This document shows positions 16,515 to 24,852 of a DNA stretch of 64,000 nt, one piece after another. The first letter of the stretch is position 1, and each line of letters opens with the position of its first letter. This DNA is from Pedobacter sp. (GTDB lineage: Bacteria; Bacteroidota; Bacteroidia; Sphingobacteriales; Sphingobacteriaceae): assembly GCF_031119335.1 (NCBI RefSeq), contig NZ_JAVHXT010000012.1, forward strand, positions 87,406 through 151,405. The letters are read 5' to 3'. The notes below the pieces were generated by a model that did no database searches, was not told where the DNA came from, and saw nothing but the letters and a program-made list of their open reading frames with translations. A program made the translations under genes and the position numbers.

Positions 16515-18452
16515 TTAATGCTGTACATCGTGCACCTCCAATTTTCCGTATTTCTTCAATTCGTATTCTTTAGACATTAAAAAGATAAGTGGCGTAACCA
16601 ATAAAATATGTGTCGATGAAGTTAAAACCCCACCAATCATAGGTAACACGATAGGCTGCATTACATCCACCCCAACACCAGTAGCCCATAATACAGGCAC
16701 CAAACCAAACAAAGACACACAAACCGTCATCAGTTTTGGACGCAAACGTTTCGCTGCTCCGTAAATCACGTACTCCCGCAAATCATCGCGAGTAATCGTT
16801 TCTCTAGAATTTCCTTTGAGTTTGATTAACTGCTGCATCGCATCGTTCAAGTAAATCACCATCACAATACCCGTTTCTACAGCAATACCAAATAAAGCGA
16901 TGAAACCAACAGCCACGCCTACAGAAAGGTTAACACCCCAGAAATAAATCATGTAAGCACCGCCAATTAATGCAAACGGAACGGTTATCAAACTTAAAAA
17001 AGCTTCTCTAATAGAATGGAAAGCAAAGTAAAGTGAGAAGAAAATAATCACCAATACCACAGGTGCAATCCACATCAAAGTTTGCTGACCTCTAATTAAA
17101 TTCTCGTACTGACCGCTCCATTCTAAGAAATATCCTTCGGGTAAAATGCCATCCTCTTTATTCAACTGCTCCATGGCTTCTTTTACCGTGCTGCCCAAAT
17201 CTCTATCTCTAACGTTAAACATTACCGCTCCACGTAAAATCGCATTGTCAGAACTAATCATCGGTGGACCATCCTCAAACTTCACATCAGCTACGCTAGA
17301 TAAAGGGATTTCTCCAAAACTTGGCGATTGCAAAGGAATACGCTGGATTTGCTCCACGCTGTTACGGTACTCTTGCGCCAAACGCACACTAATCGAAAAA
17401 CGCTGACGACCTTCAATCGTGTTGCCAATGTTTGCGCCACCTAAAGCCGTTTCTACCACTTGGTTTACATCGTCAATATTTAAACCGTAGCGAGCTAGTT
17501 CTTCTCTTTTGATATTTACCGCCAAATATTTTCCGCCAGTAATTGGTTCTACAAATAAATCGCTCACCCCAGCAGTGCCCTCCAAAGCCGCCTTTACTTT
17601 CTCCGAAACCGCAGCAATCGTATCTAAATTTTGCCCGAAAACTTTAATGCCCACATCGGTACGAATACCCGTAGCCAGCATATTGATACGGTTAATAATC
17701 GGTTGCGTCCATCCATTTACCACGCCCGGAATTTGCAGCTTCGCATCCAATTCGGTAATGATATCCTTCTTAGTAATCCCTTCACGCCATTCACTTTTAG
17801 GTTTCAGTGTAATGATGGTTTCAATCATACTAATCGGCGAATTATCCGTCGCCGTACTTGCCCTACCAGCCTTGCCCAACACCTTATCCACCTCCGGCAC
17901 CGATTTGATGATTTTATCCTGCACTTGTAAAATCCTTTTCGCCTCTGCGTTAGACACATCTGGCAAGGTTACAGGCATAAACAAAATGCTTTGTTCATCC
18001 AATGGCGGGATAAATTCTGTACCTAAATTTTTCAATAAGGGAATGGTAATCAACAAAGCCACCACATTAATTGCGATGGTCGTTTTACGCCATTTCAGCA
18101 CCTTTCTAATAATAGGTTCATACACTCTTTCCAAAAATCTATTCACCGGGTTAGCACTGTCTGGCTTAAATTTTCCCTTCATAAAAAAGGAAATCAGCAC
18201 AGGTGCCAAAGTGATGACCAACAAGGCATCCACAATCATGATGAAAGTTTTGGTATACGCCAACGGATGGAATAATTTACCTTCCTGCCCAGTTAACATA
18301 AATACTGGCAAAAAAGAAGTGATGATAATTACCGTAGCAAAAAATACCCCTCTCGATACTTGCTTGCTCGATTTAGTGATAATTGCCAGTCGTTCTTCTT
18401 CGCTAATCCATTCAGGCTCTTTGCGAAATTTATTTTTCAACCAATTTTTCAT
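16515..18452 (-). CDS. CusA-type RND efflux pump, C-terminal half of a split gene
   Basis: 645 residues, beginning inside the cytoplasmic TM4-TM5 loop (WISEEERLAIITKSSKQVSR) and carrying TM5-TM12. Visible are VFFATVIIITSFLPVFMLTG, the metal-site-like Met in ILFMPVTLP and NRINMLATGIRTDVGIKVFG, and GFIALFGIAVETGIVMVIYL, whose Glu matches the proton-relay Glu of CusA. RPKLMTVCVSLFGLVP follows. It has its own ATG (MKNWLKNKFRK) and no TM1-TM4. Together with the 427-residue ORF at 18683 it totals 1072 residues, the expected size of one CusA. A third copper-site Met known from E. coli CusA seems replaced by Asn in GGANIGNT; that comparison is from memory. Confidence 0.88.
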   Translation of the reverse strand: MKNWLKNKFRKEPEWISEEERLAIITKSSKQVSRGVFFATVIIITSFLPVFMLTGQEGKLFHPLAYTKTFIMIVDALLVITLAPVLISFFMKGKFKPDSANPVNRFLERVYEPIIRKVLKWRKTTIAINVVALLITIPLLKNLGTEFIPPLDEQSILFMPVTLPDVSNAEAKRILQVQDKIIKSVPEVDKVLGKAGRASTATDNSPISMIETIITLKPKSEWREGITKKDIITELDAKLQIPGVVNGWTQPIINRINMLATGIRTDVGIKVFGQNLDTIAAVSEKVKAALEGTAGVSDLFVEPITGGKYLAVNIKREELARYGLNIDDVNQVVETALGGANIGNTIEGRQRFSISVRLAQEYRNSVEQIQRIPLQSPSFGEIPLSSVADVKFEDGPPMISSDNAILRGAVMFNVRDRDLGSTVKEAMEQLNKEDGILPEGYFLEWSGQYENLIRGQQTLMWIAPVVLVIIFFSLYFAFHSIREAFLSLITVPFALIGGAYMIYFWGVNLSVGVAVGFIALFGIAVETGIVMVIYLNDAMQQLIKLKGNSRETITRDDLREYVIYGAAKRLRPKLMTVCVSLFGLVPVLWATGVGVDVMQPIVLPMIGGVLTSSTHILLVTPLIFLMSKEYELKKYGKLEVHDVQH

Positions 18453-18552
18453 GGTATTATTTTAGTTTATTATTCATTTTCGAAAAGCAGTTTCAGCTTC
18501 TTATCGGTTGCTGTAGTCCCGCTATCTGTTTCATCTTTTTGTCTCCTCCTCC

Positions 18553-18634
18553 CGTCATTTCGAACGCATGTGAGAAATCTAACAGTTAATTAGCAATTCG
18601 CTAGATTTCTCCTCGTTCCTCGTTCGAAATGACG
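18553..18634. repeat. Hairpin repeat, family C, inside the split cusA
   Basis: Arms CGTCATTTCGAACG and CGTTCGAAATGACG, with inner GAGAAATCTA and TAGATTTCTC also complementary. A sibling lies at 20568-20651 and a diverged one at 55309-55422. It sits in the 230-base spacer between the two cusA ORFs. The rest of the spacer contains stop codons in all frames. Confidence 0.75.
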
Positions 18635-18682
18635 CATCTATCCAAGGGTTCGCCAAGCTTTAGTCTTTGGTCTTTCAGCTTC

Positions 18683-19966
18683 TTACTCTTTCTTCCCTAC
18701 CACCTGTTCATACCGTTCCGACAAATGTTTATACGCATTCTCGCTCATGATAATCCCATTATCCACAATTACACCAATAGCCAAGGCAATACCCGTTAAC
18801 GACATGATATTCGAACTAATCCCAAACGCATTTAACAGAATAAAACTAGCCGCAATGGTAATTGGAATTTGAATAATGATACTCACCGCACTTCGCCAGT
18901 GGAACAAGAAAATAATCACGATTAACGAAACCACAATCATCTCTTCAATTAAAGTGTTCTTGATGCTATCTACCGACTCTTTAATCAGCTCACCACGGTC
19001 GTAAACAATATCGAACTTTACTCCTTTTGGCAAACCTTTCGCTACTTCAGTCATTTTAGCCTTTACCTTATCAATCACATCTGCAGCATTTTCGCCGTAG
19101 CGCATTACTACAATTCCACCTACTCGTTCGCCTTCGCCGTCTTGGTCAAAAATTCCTAAACGAGTTTCGCCAGTCATTTGTACGGTAGCCACATCCGCAA
19201 TGCGAATAGGTGTACCATTTTGATTTTTAATAGGAATGTTAGCGATTTCGTCTATCGATTTTAAGTAGCCCGAAGTTTTGATGATGTAACCGATATCGCT
19301 CATTTCAAACTTCCGTCCACCAGCTTCGTTGTTGTTACTTCTGACCGATGAAATTACCTGAGGCACCGTCAGTTTGTAAAACAGCAGCTTATTCGGGTCT
19401 ATCGCTATTTGATACTGCTTTTGGAAACCGCCAAAGGAAGCAATTTCACTTACGCCAGGCACTTGCTGCAAAGCAAACTTCACGTACCAATCTTGAATAG
19501 CACGTTGTTCTCCCAAATCTACATCTGGCGCATCTAAAGTATACCACAATACATGCCCAACACCCGTTCCGTCTGGACCAAGCTGTGGCGTAGCATCATC
19601 AGGCAGCGTTTTAGAAATCGTGCTAATTCGTTCCAACACCCGTTCTCTAGCCCAATACACATCTACATCATCCTCAAAAATAACATAGATAAAGCTCATC
19701 CCAAACATGGAAGAACCACGCACATATTTAATTTTAGGAATACCCTGTAAGTTCGTTACCAAGGGATAGGTTATTTGGTCCTCTATCAGCTGAGGCGAAC
19801 GTCCCATCCACTCTGTGAACACAATTACTTGGTTTTCGGACAAGTCTGGAATAGCATCTATCGGATTTTTCTTTACCGCAAAAATGCCCCAAACAAATAT
19901 CCCTATGGCCAACACCAACACGATAAATCGGTTGCGCATAGACCAATCAATAATCTGATGTACCAT
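18683..19966 (-). CDS. CusA-type RND efflux pump, N-terminal half of a split gene
   Basis: 427 residues covering TM1 (NRFIVLVLAIGIFVWGIF), the first periplasmic domain and TM2-TM4. Typical HME-RND motifs are NPIDAIPDLSENQVIVFTEW, ARERVLERIS, GGFQKQYQIAIDP and, in TM4, IGVIVDNGIIMSENAYKHL, whose Asp is the proton-relay residue. The ORF stops after ERYEQVVGKKE in the cytoplasmic loop that would lead into TM5. The remaining helices are encoded by the ORF at 16515. Neither half shows internal decay, so the two may still assemble as a two-chain pump. No frameshift site joins them across 230 bases. Confidence 0.88.
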   Translation of the reverse strand: MVHQIIDWSMRNRFIVLVLAIGIFVWGIFAVKKNPIDAIPDLSENQVIVFTEWMGRSPQLIEDQITYPLVTNLQGIPKIKYVRGSSMFGMSFIYVIFEDDVDVYWARERVLERISTISKTLPDDATPQLGPDGTGVGHVLWYTLDAPDVDLGEQRAIQDWYVKFALQQVPGVSEIASFGGFQKQYQIAIDPNKLLFYKLTVPQVISSVRSNNNEAGGRKFEMSDIGYIIKTSGYLKSIDEIANIPIKNQNGTPIRIADVATVQMTGETRLGIFDQDGEGERVGGIVVMRYGENAADVIDKVKAKMTEVAKGLPKGVKFDIVYDRGELIKESVDSIKNTLIEEMIVVSLIVIIFLFHWRSAVSIIIQIPITIAASFILLNAFGISSNIMSLTGIALAIGVIVDNGIIMSENAYKHLSERYEQVVGKKE

Positions 19967-20006
19967 TTGAAAATTATTACCCTCTTTCTTTTCTTCTAAA
20001 CATCAT

Positions 20007-20084
20007 CGTCATTGCGAGGCACGAAGCAATCTTAAAGCAATTAACTCACAACGTCGTAAGATTGCTTCGTGCCTCGCAATGACG
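20007..20084. repeat. Hairpin repeat, family A
   Basis: Arms CGTCATTGCGAGGCACGAAG and CTTCGTGCCTCGCAATGACG, perfect over 20 bases and extended by CAATCTTA/TAAGATTG. Other copies are at 31956-32042, 39108-39215 and 48646-48728, with a half copy at 16289-16320. It lies between the HMA-protein gene and the cusA start on the same strand. Confidence 0.8.
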
Positions 20085-20095
20085 AAATTTGGTAG

Positions 20096-20449
20096 CTAGT
20101 GCGCTTTCTCTGTCTTACCTGTACGGTCGTATTTGCAGCAACCTGGCAACTTCGCGTATACTTCATCAGTAGTTTTTGCTTTATCGGTATCATGACCTAA
20201 AGCAGCTACTTTTTGATGGATTGCTTTTTCGTCTAATTTCTTTTTATCGTAGCTAACGGTCAAAAATTTTGTGGTTTTGTCCCACTCTGCTGATGTGATA
20301 GAAGAATCGCTTTTCAGACCTTTTTCGATACGGCTTTTACACATACCGCAGTTACCTAATACTTTAATTTTGTCAGTTTTTGTTTGTGCAAAAGCAGCAG
20401 TACCTAACATAGTGAATGCTACAATAGCAATCATTTTTAATGATTTCAT
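20096..20449 (-). CDS. Exported heavy-metal-associated (HMA) domain protein
   Basis: 117 residues from ATG 20449, chosen because it starts the signal peptide (MKSLKMIAIVAFTMLGTAAF); the open frame upstream to 20503 is not needed. After the cleavage site (FAQ) comes a ferredoxin-like HMA domain with the metal site GNCGMCKSRIEKG and the paired KFLTVSYDKKKLDEKAI strand-helix. A His/Lys-rich tail carries a second Cys pair (PGCCKYD). It is a CopZ/MerP-like periplasmic metal chaperone that probably feeds the RND pump. Confidence 0.88.
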   Translation of the reverse strand: MKSLKMIAIVAFTMLGTAAFAQTKTDKIKVLGNCGMCKSRIEKGLKSDSSITSAEWDKTTKFLTVSYDKKKLDEKAIHQKVAALGHDTDKAKTTDEVYAKLPGCCKYDRTGKTEKAH

Positions 20450-20567
20450 AATTTTAAATTGTGTTGACAGCAAGAATTCCCGCAAAGCGGACCTTACCAG
20501 CAACGAGTTAAATAAATAAGATTTGGATTGTTTTTTTGGCTAAAAAGCCAGTTGGGATTATGCGTCA

Positions 20568-20651
20568 CATCATTTCGAACGCATGTGAGAAATCTAACTC
20601 ATTAATAAACTAACGAAAAGATTTCTCCTCCCGACGGTCGTCGAAATGACG
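20568..20651. repeat. Hairpin repeat, family C
   Basis: Starts CATCATTTCGAACGCATGTG and ends CGTCGAAATGACGG. The CATGTGAGAAATCTAAC segment is identical to the copy at 18553. It lies between the HMA and HYC_CC_PP genes. Confidence 0.65.
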
Positions 20652-20674
20652 GCACGCAGAAAAGAAAGAGGGTA

Positions 20675-21073
20675 TTATATTCTGTAAGTACAGTTTTTGA
20701 TAAAAATAGGGGTTCGTTGCCCTAATGGAGGCGCATTACTTCTAGCCTCTTGATAAATAACTTTGGCAACTGGCAGCAGATAACCTTCCAAAGGTTTTAC
20801 CTGAGGAATTACAAAAACTGATTGCTCGAATTTAAAAATCTGTACGTTTGCTTTTTGAGCCTGATCTACCTTAGCTTGATGTTGCACATCTTTGCAACAA
20901 GATTTCTCGGAAGATTTCGTTTTATCCATGCCGCAGAAATCGCAAGCATGTTTTTCGCTATCGGTTAAACTCCAATCTACGAGTTCGCCCATGCAATAAT
21001 GAAGATTCACTCCAGCTCCACTGGCCACTGCCAGATAGAAAAATGCCATAAGTGTTAAAAAGAATTTCTTCAT
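20675..21073 (-). CDS. HYC_CC_PP family secreted protein
   Basis: 132 residues with a signal peptide (FFLTLMAFFYLAVASG). The three family marks are present: NLHYCMGELVDWSL, then a Cys pair region CDFCGMDK and SCCKDVQHQ, and a late Pro pair NAPPLG. The Cys/His content and the position as first gene before an HMA protein and the Cus pump suggest a metal-binding periplasmic protein, which is inference; the family has no established activity. Confidence 0.8.
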   Translation of the reverse strand: MKKFFLTLMAFFYLAVASGAGVNLHYCMGELVDWSLTDSEKHACDFCGMDKTKSSEKSCCKDVQHQAKVDQAQKANVQIFKFEQSVFVIPQVKPLEGYLLPVAKVIYQEARSNAPPLGQRTPIFIKNCTYRI

Positions 21074-21143
21074 TGCAAAACAAAGATGGAGAAAAAAAAT
21101 GAAATGTGTTTTATATAATTTTTTGAGTTTGTTATATAATGAT

Positions 21144-21315
21144 GGTTAATCGTAGAATCGGTTAATCGCTTTAAAAAGGTTAATCGGTTAACTGTTTGAA
21201 TTGGTTAATCGACTTTGTAATACGGTTAATCATTAAGAGGCAAAATAGATGCATGTAAATTCAATTAACCAATTAACCGATTTAAACAGTTAACCCTAAA
21301 AACAAACAGTTAACC
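21144..21315. repeat. Cluster of GGTTAATC motifs in a divergent intergenic region
   Basis: Five forward GGTTAATC copies at about 21144, 21160, 21178, 21203 and 21224 are followed by inverted-sense AATTAACC or AGTTAACC copies at 21263, 21271, 21288 and 21308. They fill most of the gap between the divergent HYC_CC_PP (minus) and Dabb (plus) genes. This could be a regulator-binding array or a degenerate tandem repeat. Confidence 0.55.
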
Positions 21316-21323
21316 AAAATATC

Positions 21324-21331
21324 TATCTTCG
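21324..21331 (+). promoter_or_regulatory. Probable -7 box before the Dabb gene
   Basis: TATCTTCG matches seven of eight bases of TAnnTTTG, 15 bases upstream of the Dabb ATG. No good -33 element at proper spacing. Confidence 0.35.
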
Positions 21332-21346
21332 CCATAAAAAAACACA

Positions 21347-21643
21347 ATGATTGCACACCACGTATTATTTTGGTTAAAAGCCGATACCACTGAAGCTCAA
21401 AAAGAAGCGTTTTTAGGAGGATTAAAAAGTTTAGAAAATATTGAAGTTGTAAAAAACTTTCACATAGGCACGCCTGCGCCAATTGAGCGTGCAGTAGTTG
21501 ATACAACTTACACTTTTAGCTTAATTCTATTTTTTGAAGATTTGGCGGCTCATGATGTTTATCAAGTTCATCCCATCCATAAAGCATTTCTAGAAGAATT
21601 TAGAATTTTCTTTGAAAAGGTGGTGATTTATGACACACAGTAA
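21347..21643 (+). CDS. Dabb-family (stress-responsive A/B barrel) protein
   Basis: 98 residues, one dimeric alpha/beta-barrel domain. It opens IAHHVLFWLKADTTEAQKEA and carries VVKNFHIGTPAP, FSLILFFEDLAAHDVYQVHP and the closing HKAFLEEFRIFFEKVVIYD, the usual Dabb layout. The role is unknown for most bacterial members; some are in stress or cyclisation reactions. It is a monocistronic plus-strand gene with a hairpin terminator 6 bases after its stop. Confidence 0.88.
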   Translation: MIAHHVLFWLKADTTEAQKEAFLGGLKSLENIEVVKNFHIGTPAPIERAVVDTTYTFSLILFFEDLAAHDVYQVHPIHKAFLEEFRIFFEKVVIYDTQ

Positions 21644-21648
21644 AAAAG

Positions 21649-21679
21649 AATGCCGAAGTACGGACTTCGGCATTTTTCA
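21649..21679 (+). terminator. Rho-independent terminator of the Dabb gene
   Basis: Stem AATGCCGAAG/CTTCGGCATT with a 6-base loop, followed by TTTTT. It starts 6 bases after the stop codon. Confidence 0.85.
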
Positions 21680-21719
21680 TCCAATCTGTATCCTTATTAA
21701 GCGTTTTTATATAAGAAAC

Positions 21720-22316
21720 TCAGAGCCTATCTAACCGAAAATAACCTAAGTGTATTTTATCGGCTGCTAAATTCTCTGCTTTCATAAGCCTTATACCATA
21801 ATTTTGAACCAATTGAGGATGCCAAATATCCTCAATGCGATGGATCTCATCGACATCAATGCCGTATTTCTCATCAATGTGTGCATTGGCTCCTTTTACA
21901 CCTACAACAGATGCTTGTTTAAAAAACGTCGCTTTTTTAGCTTGTTGCGTTGCTTCGGCTTTATCGGCACATACAGATAATAGCGTATGATGTTGCTCTT
22001 CTAATCTACCAGCAGTATAACCACCTAGATTGATAAAAAACAACCTTTGTTCTGGGATAGGATCATCTCCCATTTTAAGGTAAACGTCTACTTTATAACC
22101 CTCAACAGCTGTAACTTCTCGCCAACCATCAATATGCAAACTTTTCCCTGCTTCGGGCCAAAAAGCATACAACTGAGGCACCAGCTCAGCCAAGGAGCTT
22201 GCCACCCCAAAGAAAAAATCGTGCTGTTCTACATTTCTTCCTTCGGCCTTTGAGCCTAATAGTACCATGTACAGCTTCAGCGTTATTGTGGAGTTTTCAT
22301 GTTCAGTCACTTGCAT
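21720..22316 (-). CDS. DUF1543 protein
   Basis: 198 residues. LYMVLLGSKAEGRNVEQHDF at residues about 15-34 is the hallmark of DUF1543, a Bacteroidota/Proteobacteria family of unknown function. A second copy of the fold-like pattern follows (QRLFFINLGGYTAGRLEEQH), consistent with a tandem of two domains. It is separated by 3 bases from the FAD-binding gene upstream and is likely co-transcribed with it. Confidence 0.85.
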   Translation of the reverse strand: MQVTEHENSTITLKLYMVLLGSKAEGRNVEQHDFFFGVASSLAELVPQLYAFWPEAGKSLHIDGWREVTAVEGYKVDVYLKMGDDPIPEQRLFFINLGGYTAGRLEEQHHTLLSVCADKAEATQQAKKATFFKQASVVGVKGANAHIDEKYGIDVDEIHRIEDIWHPQLVQNYGIRLMKAENLAADKIHLGYFRLDRL

Positions 22317-22319
22317 TAC

Positions 22320-24053
22320 TTAATTTTGGTTGTCATTAGCCGCCCTTAGCGCTACTGCAATTCTAGTAGCGGCAGTTTCACAGAAATCTAAGCCAGAATA
22401 ATCTGGATTGTATCCGCCAATAAACGGCACGGCCATTACATAAATCCTGGGGTTTAGCGCAAAATAATGGTCTACCACTTGGAAGCAATCGTTAATTGCC
22501 AAGCCTGGAACCCTAAGATAGTAGTTACCTTGGTGATCTAATTCAATATCTTGATTTTCGGAAGCCATTTTTACTGCCAATTCTTGATTTCGGAATGAAA
22601 GCCTTGCCGGAGCAACAGTGTGATTTTCCTTTAAACCTGCATGAGGTATCGCATCGAAAGACAAGTGAGGTTGACCGATGCAATCAATAAATGTGAGATA
22701 ACGGGTGGTTTTATTAACCCCATTTCCATCCTCAATATCATATTCAATACCACCTTCTTCAAGCGGCCTTACTTCACTCGAATTGCCAACAGCTATCAAC
22801 TCTAAGACGCTTGCATCGTGTAGCGCTAACAGTTCTTCGGCCGAACTTTGCGGTACAAAAGCAATGATTAGCGAAATTAGTGGCATGAGTGTGCGTTTCA
22901 GTCTAATCATGTCTTCGGCAGAAAAGTATTTAGCTGGATAATTTAAGGTGTAACTTAAACCGCAGAGCATTTCTTTCCAATGCACAGATTTATGTTGGCG
23001 GATGGATTTTGCCGCTTCTTTATATTCGGCCCTAAAAAGTTGAAAAGGGTCTAACCTTTCCCGCAACGACATCATCCGATCTATAAATTCTTCAATATTT
23101 AACGAAGCAATTTTATTATAAAACTCAGGATCTACCTCTGCCAATGGCTTCTTAAATTTTTCTTCAAAAACCAAATCAAGCGGTACAAAGCCTTCATTAT
23201 CTTCTCTTATCTTATGAATTTCATCCAAATCAAATAAACTATCCTTCCCCAATATGGGCTCATCCAAATGAAAACGTATGCCCGGAAGAAGCCCCTCCCT
23301 TGAATGCATCACTATGCTAAAGTCAGCATTCTCTTTATTACGCATGTATTGAAGCACACCGTCGGCAGATCGCTCATAATGACCATGTTGCCTAGCTAAA
23401 GTGCGCAGAGCATCAATTGCAGTTAACGAAGCACCACGTATGGCTACAGCGTGGTTAAATATTTGCTTTAATTTTACTGGCGGATAAGGGGAATCGAAAT
23501 AGCCAGGGATCTTGCCTTCGTGTTGCTTAGGCCAAAAATGTCCGGTGCAAAGAATAACCCTTTCAAATCTAATTTTCTGTCCATCAGCAAACTTGAGTTC
23601 TACTTGCTCAACATTAGGTATATCTAAGATATCAACCACTTCTACCCCATAAGTTACTTGAAGAGCTATGCCAGCTTCGATTGCTTTTTTTTGAAGTAAA
23701 CGAAACTGATCGGAAAGATATTGTCCGAAAAGTAATCTGGGTAAAACCTGATATTCGTGGAAGCGGTCTAAATCAATACTGAAACGGGCAAGCGTATCTG
23801 GGTGTACTTTTACAATCCACTCAGTAATTGATTGCTCTAGTTTCGGAATTTCGTTAGCTGAGACATTAGTAACATGCTCCTCATTAGCCCCCTGCGTGCT
23901 ATAGGGCATTCCCGCACCTAGCTGTTGGCTCTTCTCAAAAATATGTACCGCAAGCTTGCTGCCTTCGTCAATCAATTTTTTTAACATGAACAGCCCACTA
24001 GGGCCACCACCTATGATGGCTACCTCATTTACTGCCGCTTCGTTCTGGATCAT
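22320..24053 (-). CDS. FAD/NAD(P)-binding oxidoreductase-like protein
   Basis: 577 residues. An N-terminal Rossmann motif VAIIGGGPSGLFMLKKL at about residues 11-27 is followed by GAGMPYSTQGANEEHVTNVS, typical of the NAD_binding_9 (FAD-NAD(P)-binding) family. A second dinucleotide-type stretch ERVILCTGHFWP (about residue 163) and the late FIDCIGQPHLS follow. The substrate is unknown. It precedes DUF1543 by 3 bases. Confidence 0.85.
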   Translation of the reverse strand: MIQNEAAVNEVAIIGGGPSGLFMLKKLIDEGSKLAVHIFEKSQQLGAGMPYSTQGANEEHVTNVSANEIPKLEQSITEWIVKVHPDTLARFSIDLDRFHEYQVLPRLLFGQYLSDQFRLLQKKAIEAGIALQVTYGVEVVDILDIPNVEQVELKFADGQKIRFERVILCTGHFWPKQHEGKIPGYFDSPYPPVKLKQIFNHAVAIRGASLTAIDALRTLARQHGHYERSADGVLQYMRNKENADFSIVMHSREGLLPGIRFHLDEPILGKDSLFDLDEIHKIREDNEGFVPLDLVFEEKFKKPLAEVDPEFYNKIASLNIEEFIDRMMSLRERLDPFQLFRAEYKEAAKSIRQHKSVHWKEMLCGLSYTLNYPAKYFSAEDMIRLKRTLMPLISLIIAFVPQSSAEELLALHDASVLELIAVGNSSEVRPLEEGGIEYDIEDGNGVNKTTRYLTFIDCIGQPHLSFDAIPHAGLKENHTVAPARLSFRNQELAVKMASENQDIELDHQGNYYLRVPGLAINDCFQVVDHYFALNPRIYVMAVPFIGGYNPDYSGLDFCETAATRIAVALRAANDNQN

Positions 24054-24085
24054 AAGTTATTTTTTAGCATCATATTGCAAAAAGA

Positions 24086-24107
24086 AGCCACCTCAAATGA
24101 GGTGGCT
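24086..24107 (-). terminator. Terminator of the four-helix protein gene
   Basis: Perfect palindrome AGCCACCTCA/TGAGGTGGCT followed on the minus strand by TTCTTTTT. It lies 21 bases past the stop at 24128. Confidence 0.75.
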
Positions 24108-24127
24108 ACCTAAATATTTATTTCTAA

Positions 24128-24577
24128 TTACAACTTTGCTGCGTCTCTTAAAGCCTTGATGCTGTCGTGAGCTGCTAAAATATCTTGCGACTGCTTAGAA
24201 ACAGTTTCCAATACCTCGCCCTGCAAACCACCTTCGGTTAGCGCAGTTTTATAAGCCTTTTTTATGGCATCCTCTCCTCTTTCTGCTTCCGAAAGAATAC
24301 TCTCTCTATCAGAACCGCCAAACAATGCTTTTACATCAATCCATACTCTGTGCAAAGTGCCCGCAACACTGTTTCCAGTTTCTGGTTCGCCAGCCCTTAC
24401 CGCTACCAAAGCAGTTAGTTCTTGACTAAATTTACGGCTTTGCGTAGCATATTCTTGAAATAACGCTTTTAGATCAATGTTTTCATCGTTAATATCTGCT
24501 AACGCTTTTTCAAAACCTGCAATTCTATCATTATTAATCTCTATTAGCTCGTTGAGCACCTGATTTGTTGTTGACAT
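24128..24577 (-). CDS. PA2169-like four-helix-bundle protein (DUF2383)
   Basis: 149 residues, wholly alpha-helical, ferritin-like bundle. It opens with VLNELIEINNDRIAGFEKAL and carries FQEYATQSRKFSQELTALV, the DUF2383 layout, and AGTLHRVWIDVKALFGGSDR. These proteins are widespread stress-related proteins of unknown activity. It stands alone; 275 bases upstream are AT-rich with no gene. Confidence 0.85.
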   Translation of the reverse strand: MSTTNQVLNELIEINNDRIAGFEKALADINDENIDLKALFQEYATQSRKFSQELTALVAVRAGEPETGNSVAGTLHRVWIDVKALFGGSDRESILSEAERGEDAIKKAYKTALTEGGLQGEVLETVSKQSQDILAAHDSIKALRDAAKL

Positions 24578-24852
24578 ATATTTATACGTTTTAGTTCTAA
24601 AAATTGGTTATTCAACCAATATTAATTACTGGATTTTGACCAATAGAACACGGTAGTATGAGTTTTGTTTCAGGTAGTATGCGAAAAAAATTACTTTGAT
24701 AGGTTCAGTAGGAAGCTGATAGTTAAGCTACCAAATGATTTACAAAAACTAGGCTAAACTAATGCTAATGTAAAGCAATCGAAATGAAACAAAGTGATTT
24801 TTAATACACTGTATTCTCCAATATATATTTAATTTCATATTTTACATTCTCT

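Noticed and set aside
15029..16528. Long start of the TolC gene at 16528
   Set aside because: 81 extra codons are repeat translation; the signal peptide begins at Met 16285 or 16273.
16515..19966. Two independent RND pumps
   Set aside because: Each ORF lacks half of the 12 helices and they join at one loop; together they form one CusA.
21144..21315. CRISPR-like short repeats
   Set aside because: Repeat is only 8 bases, spacers are irregular and orientation changes; fits regulatory or degenerate tandem repeats.
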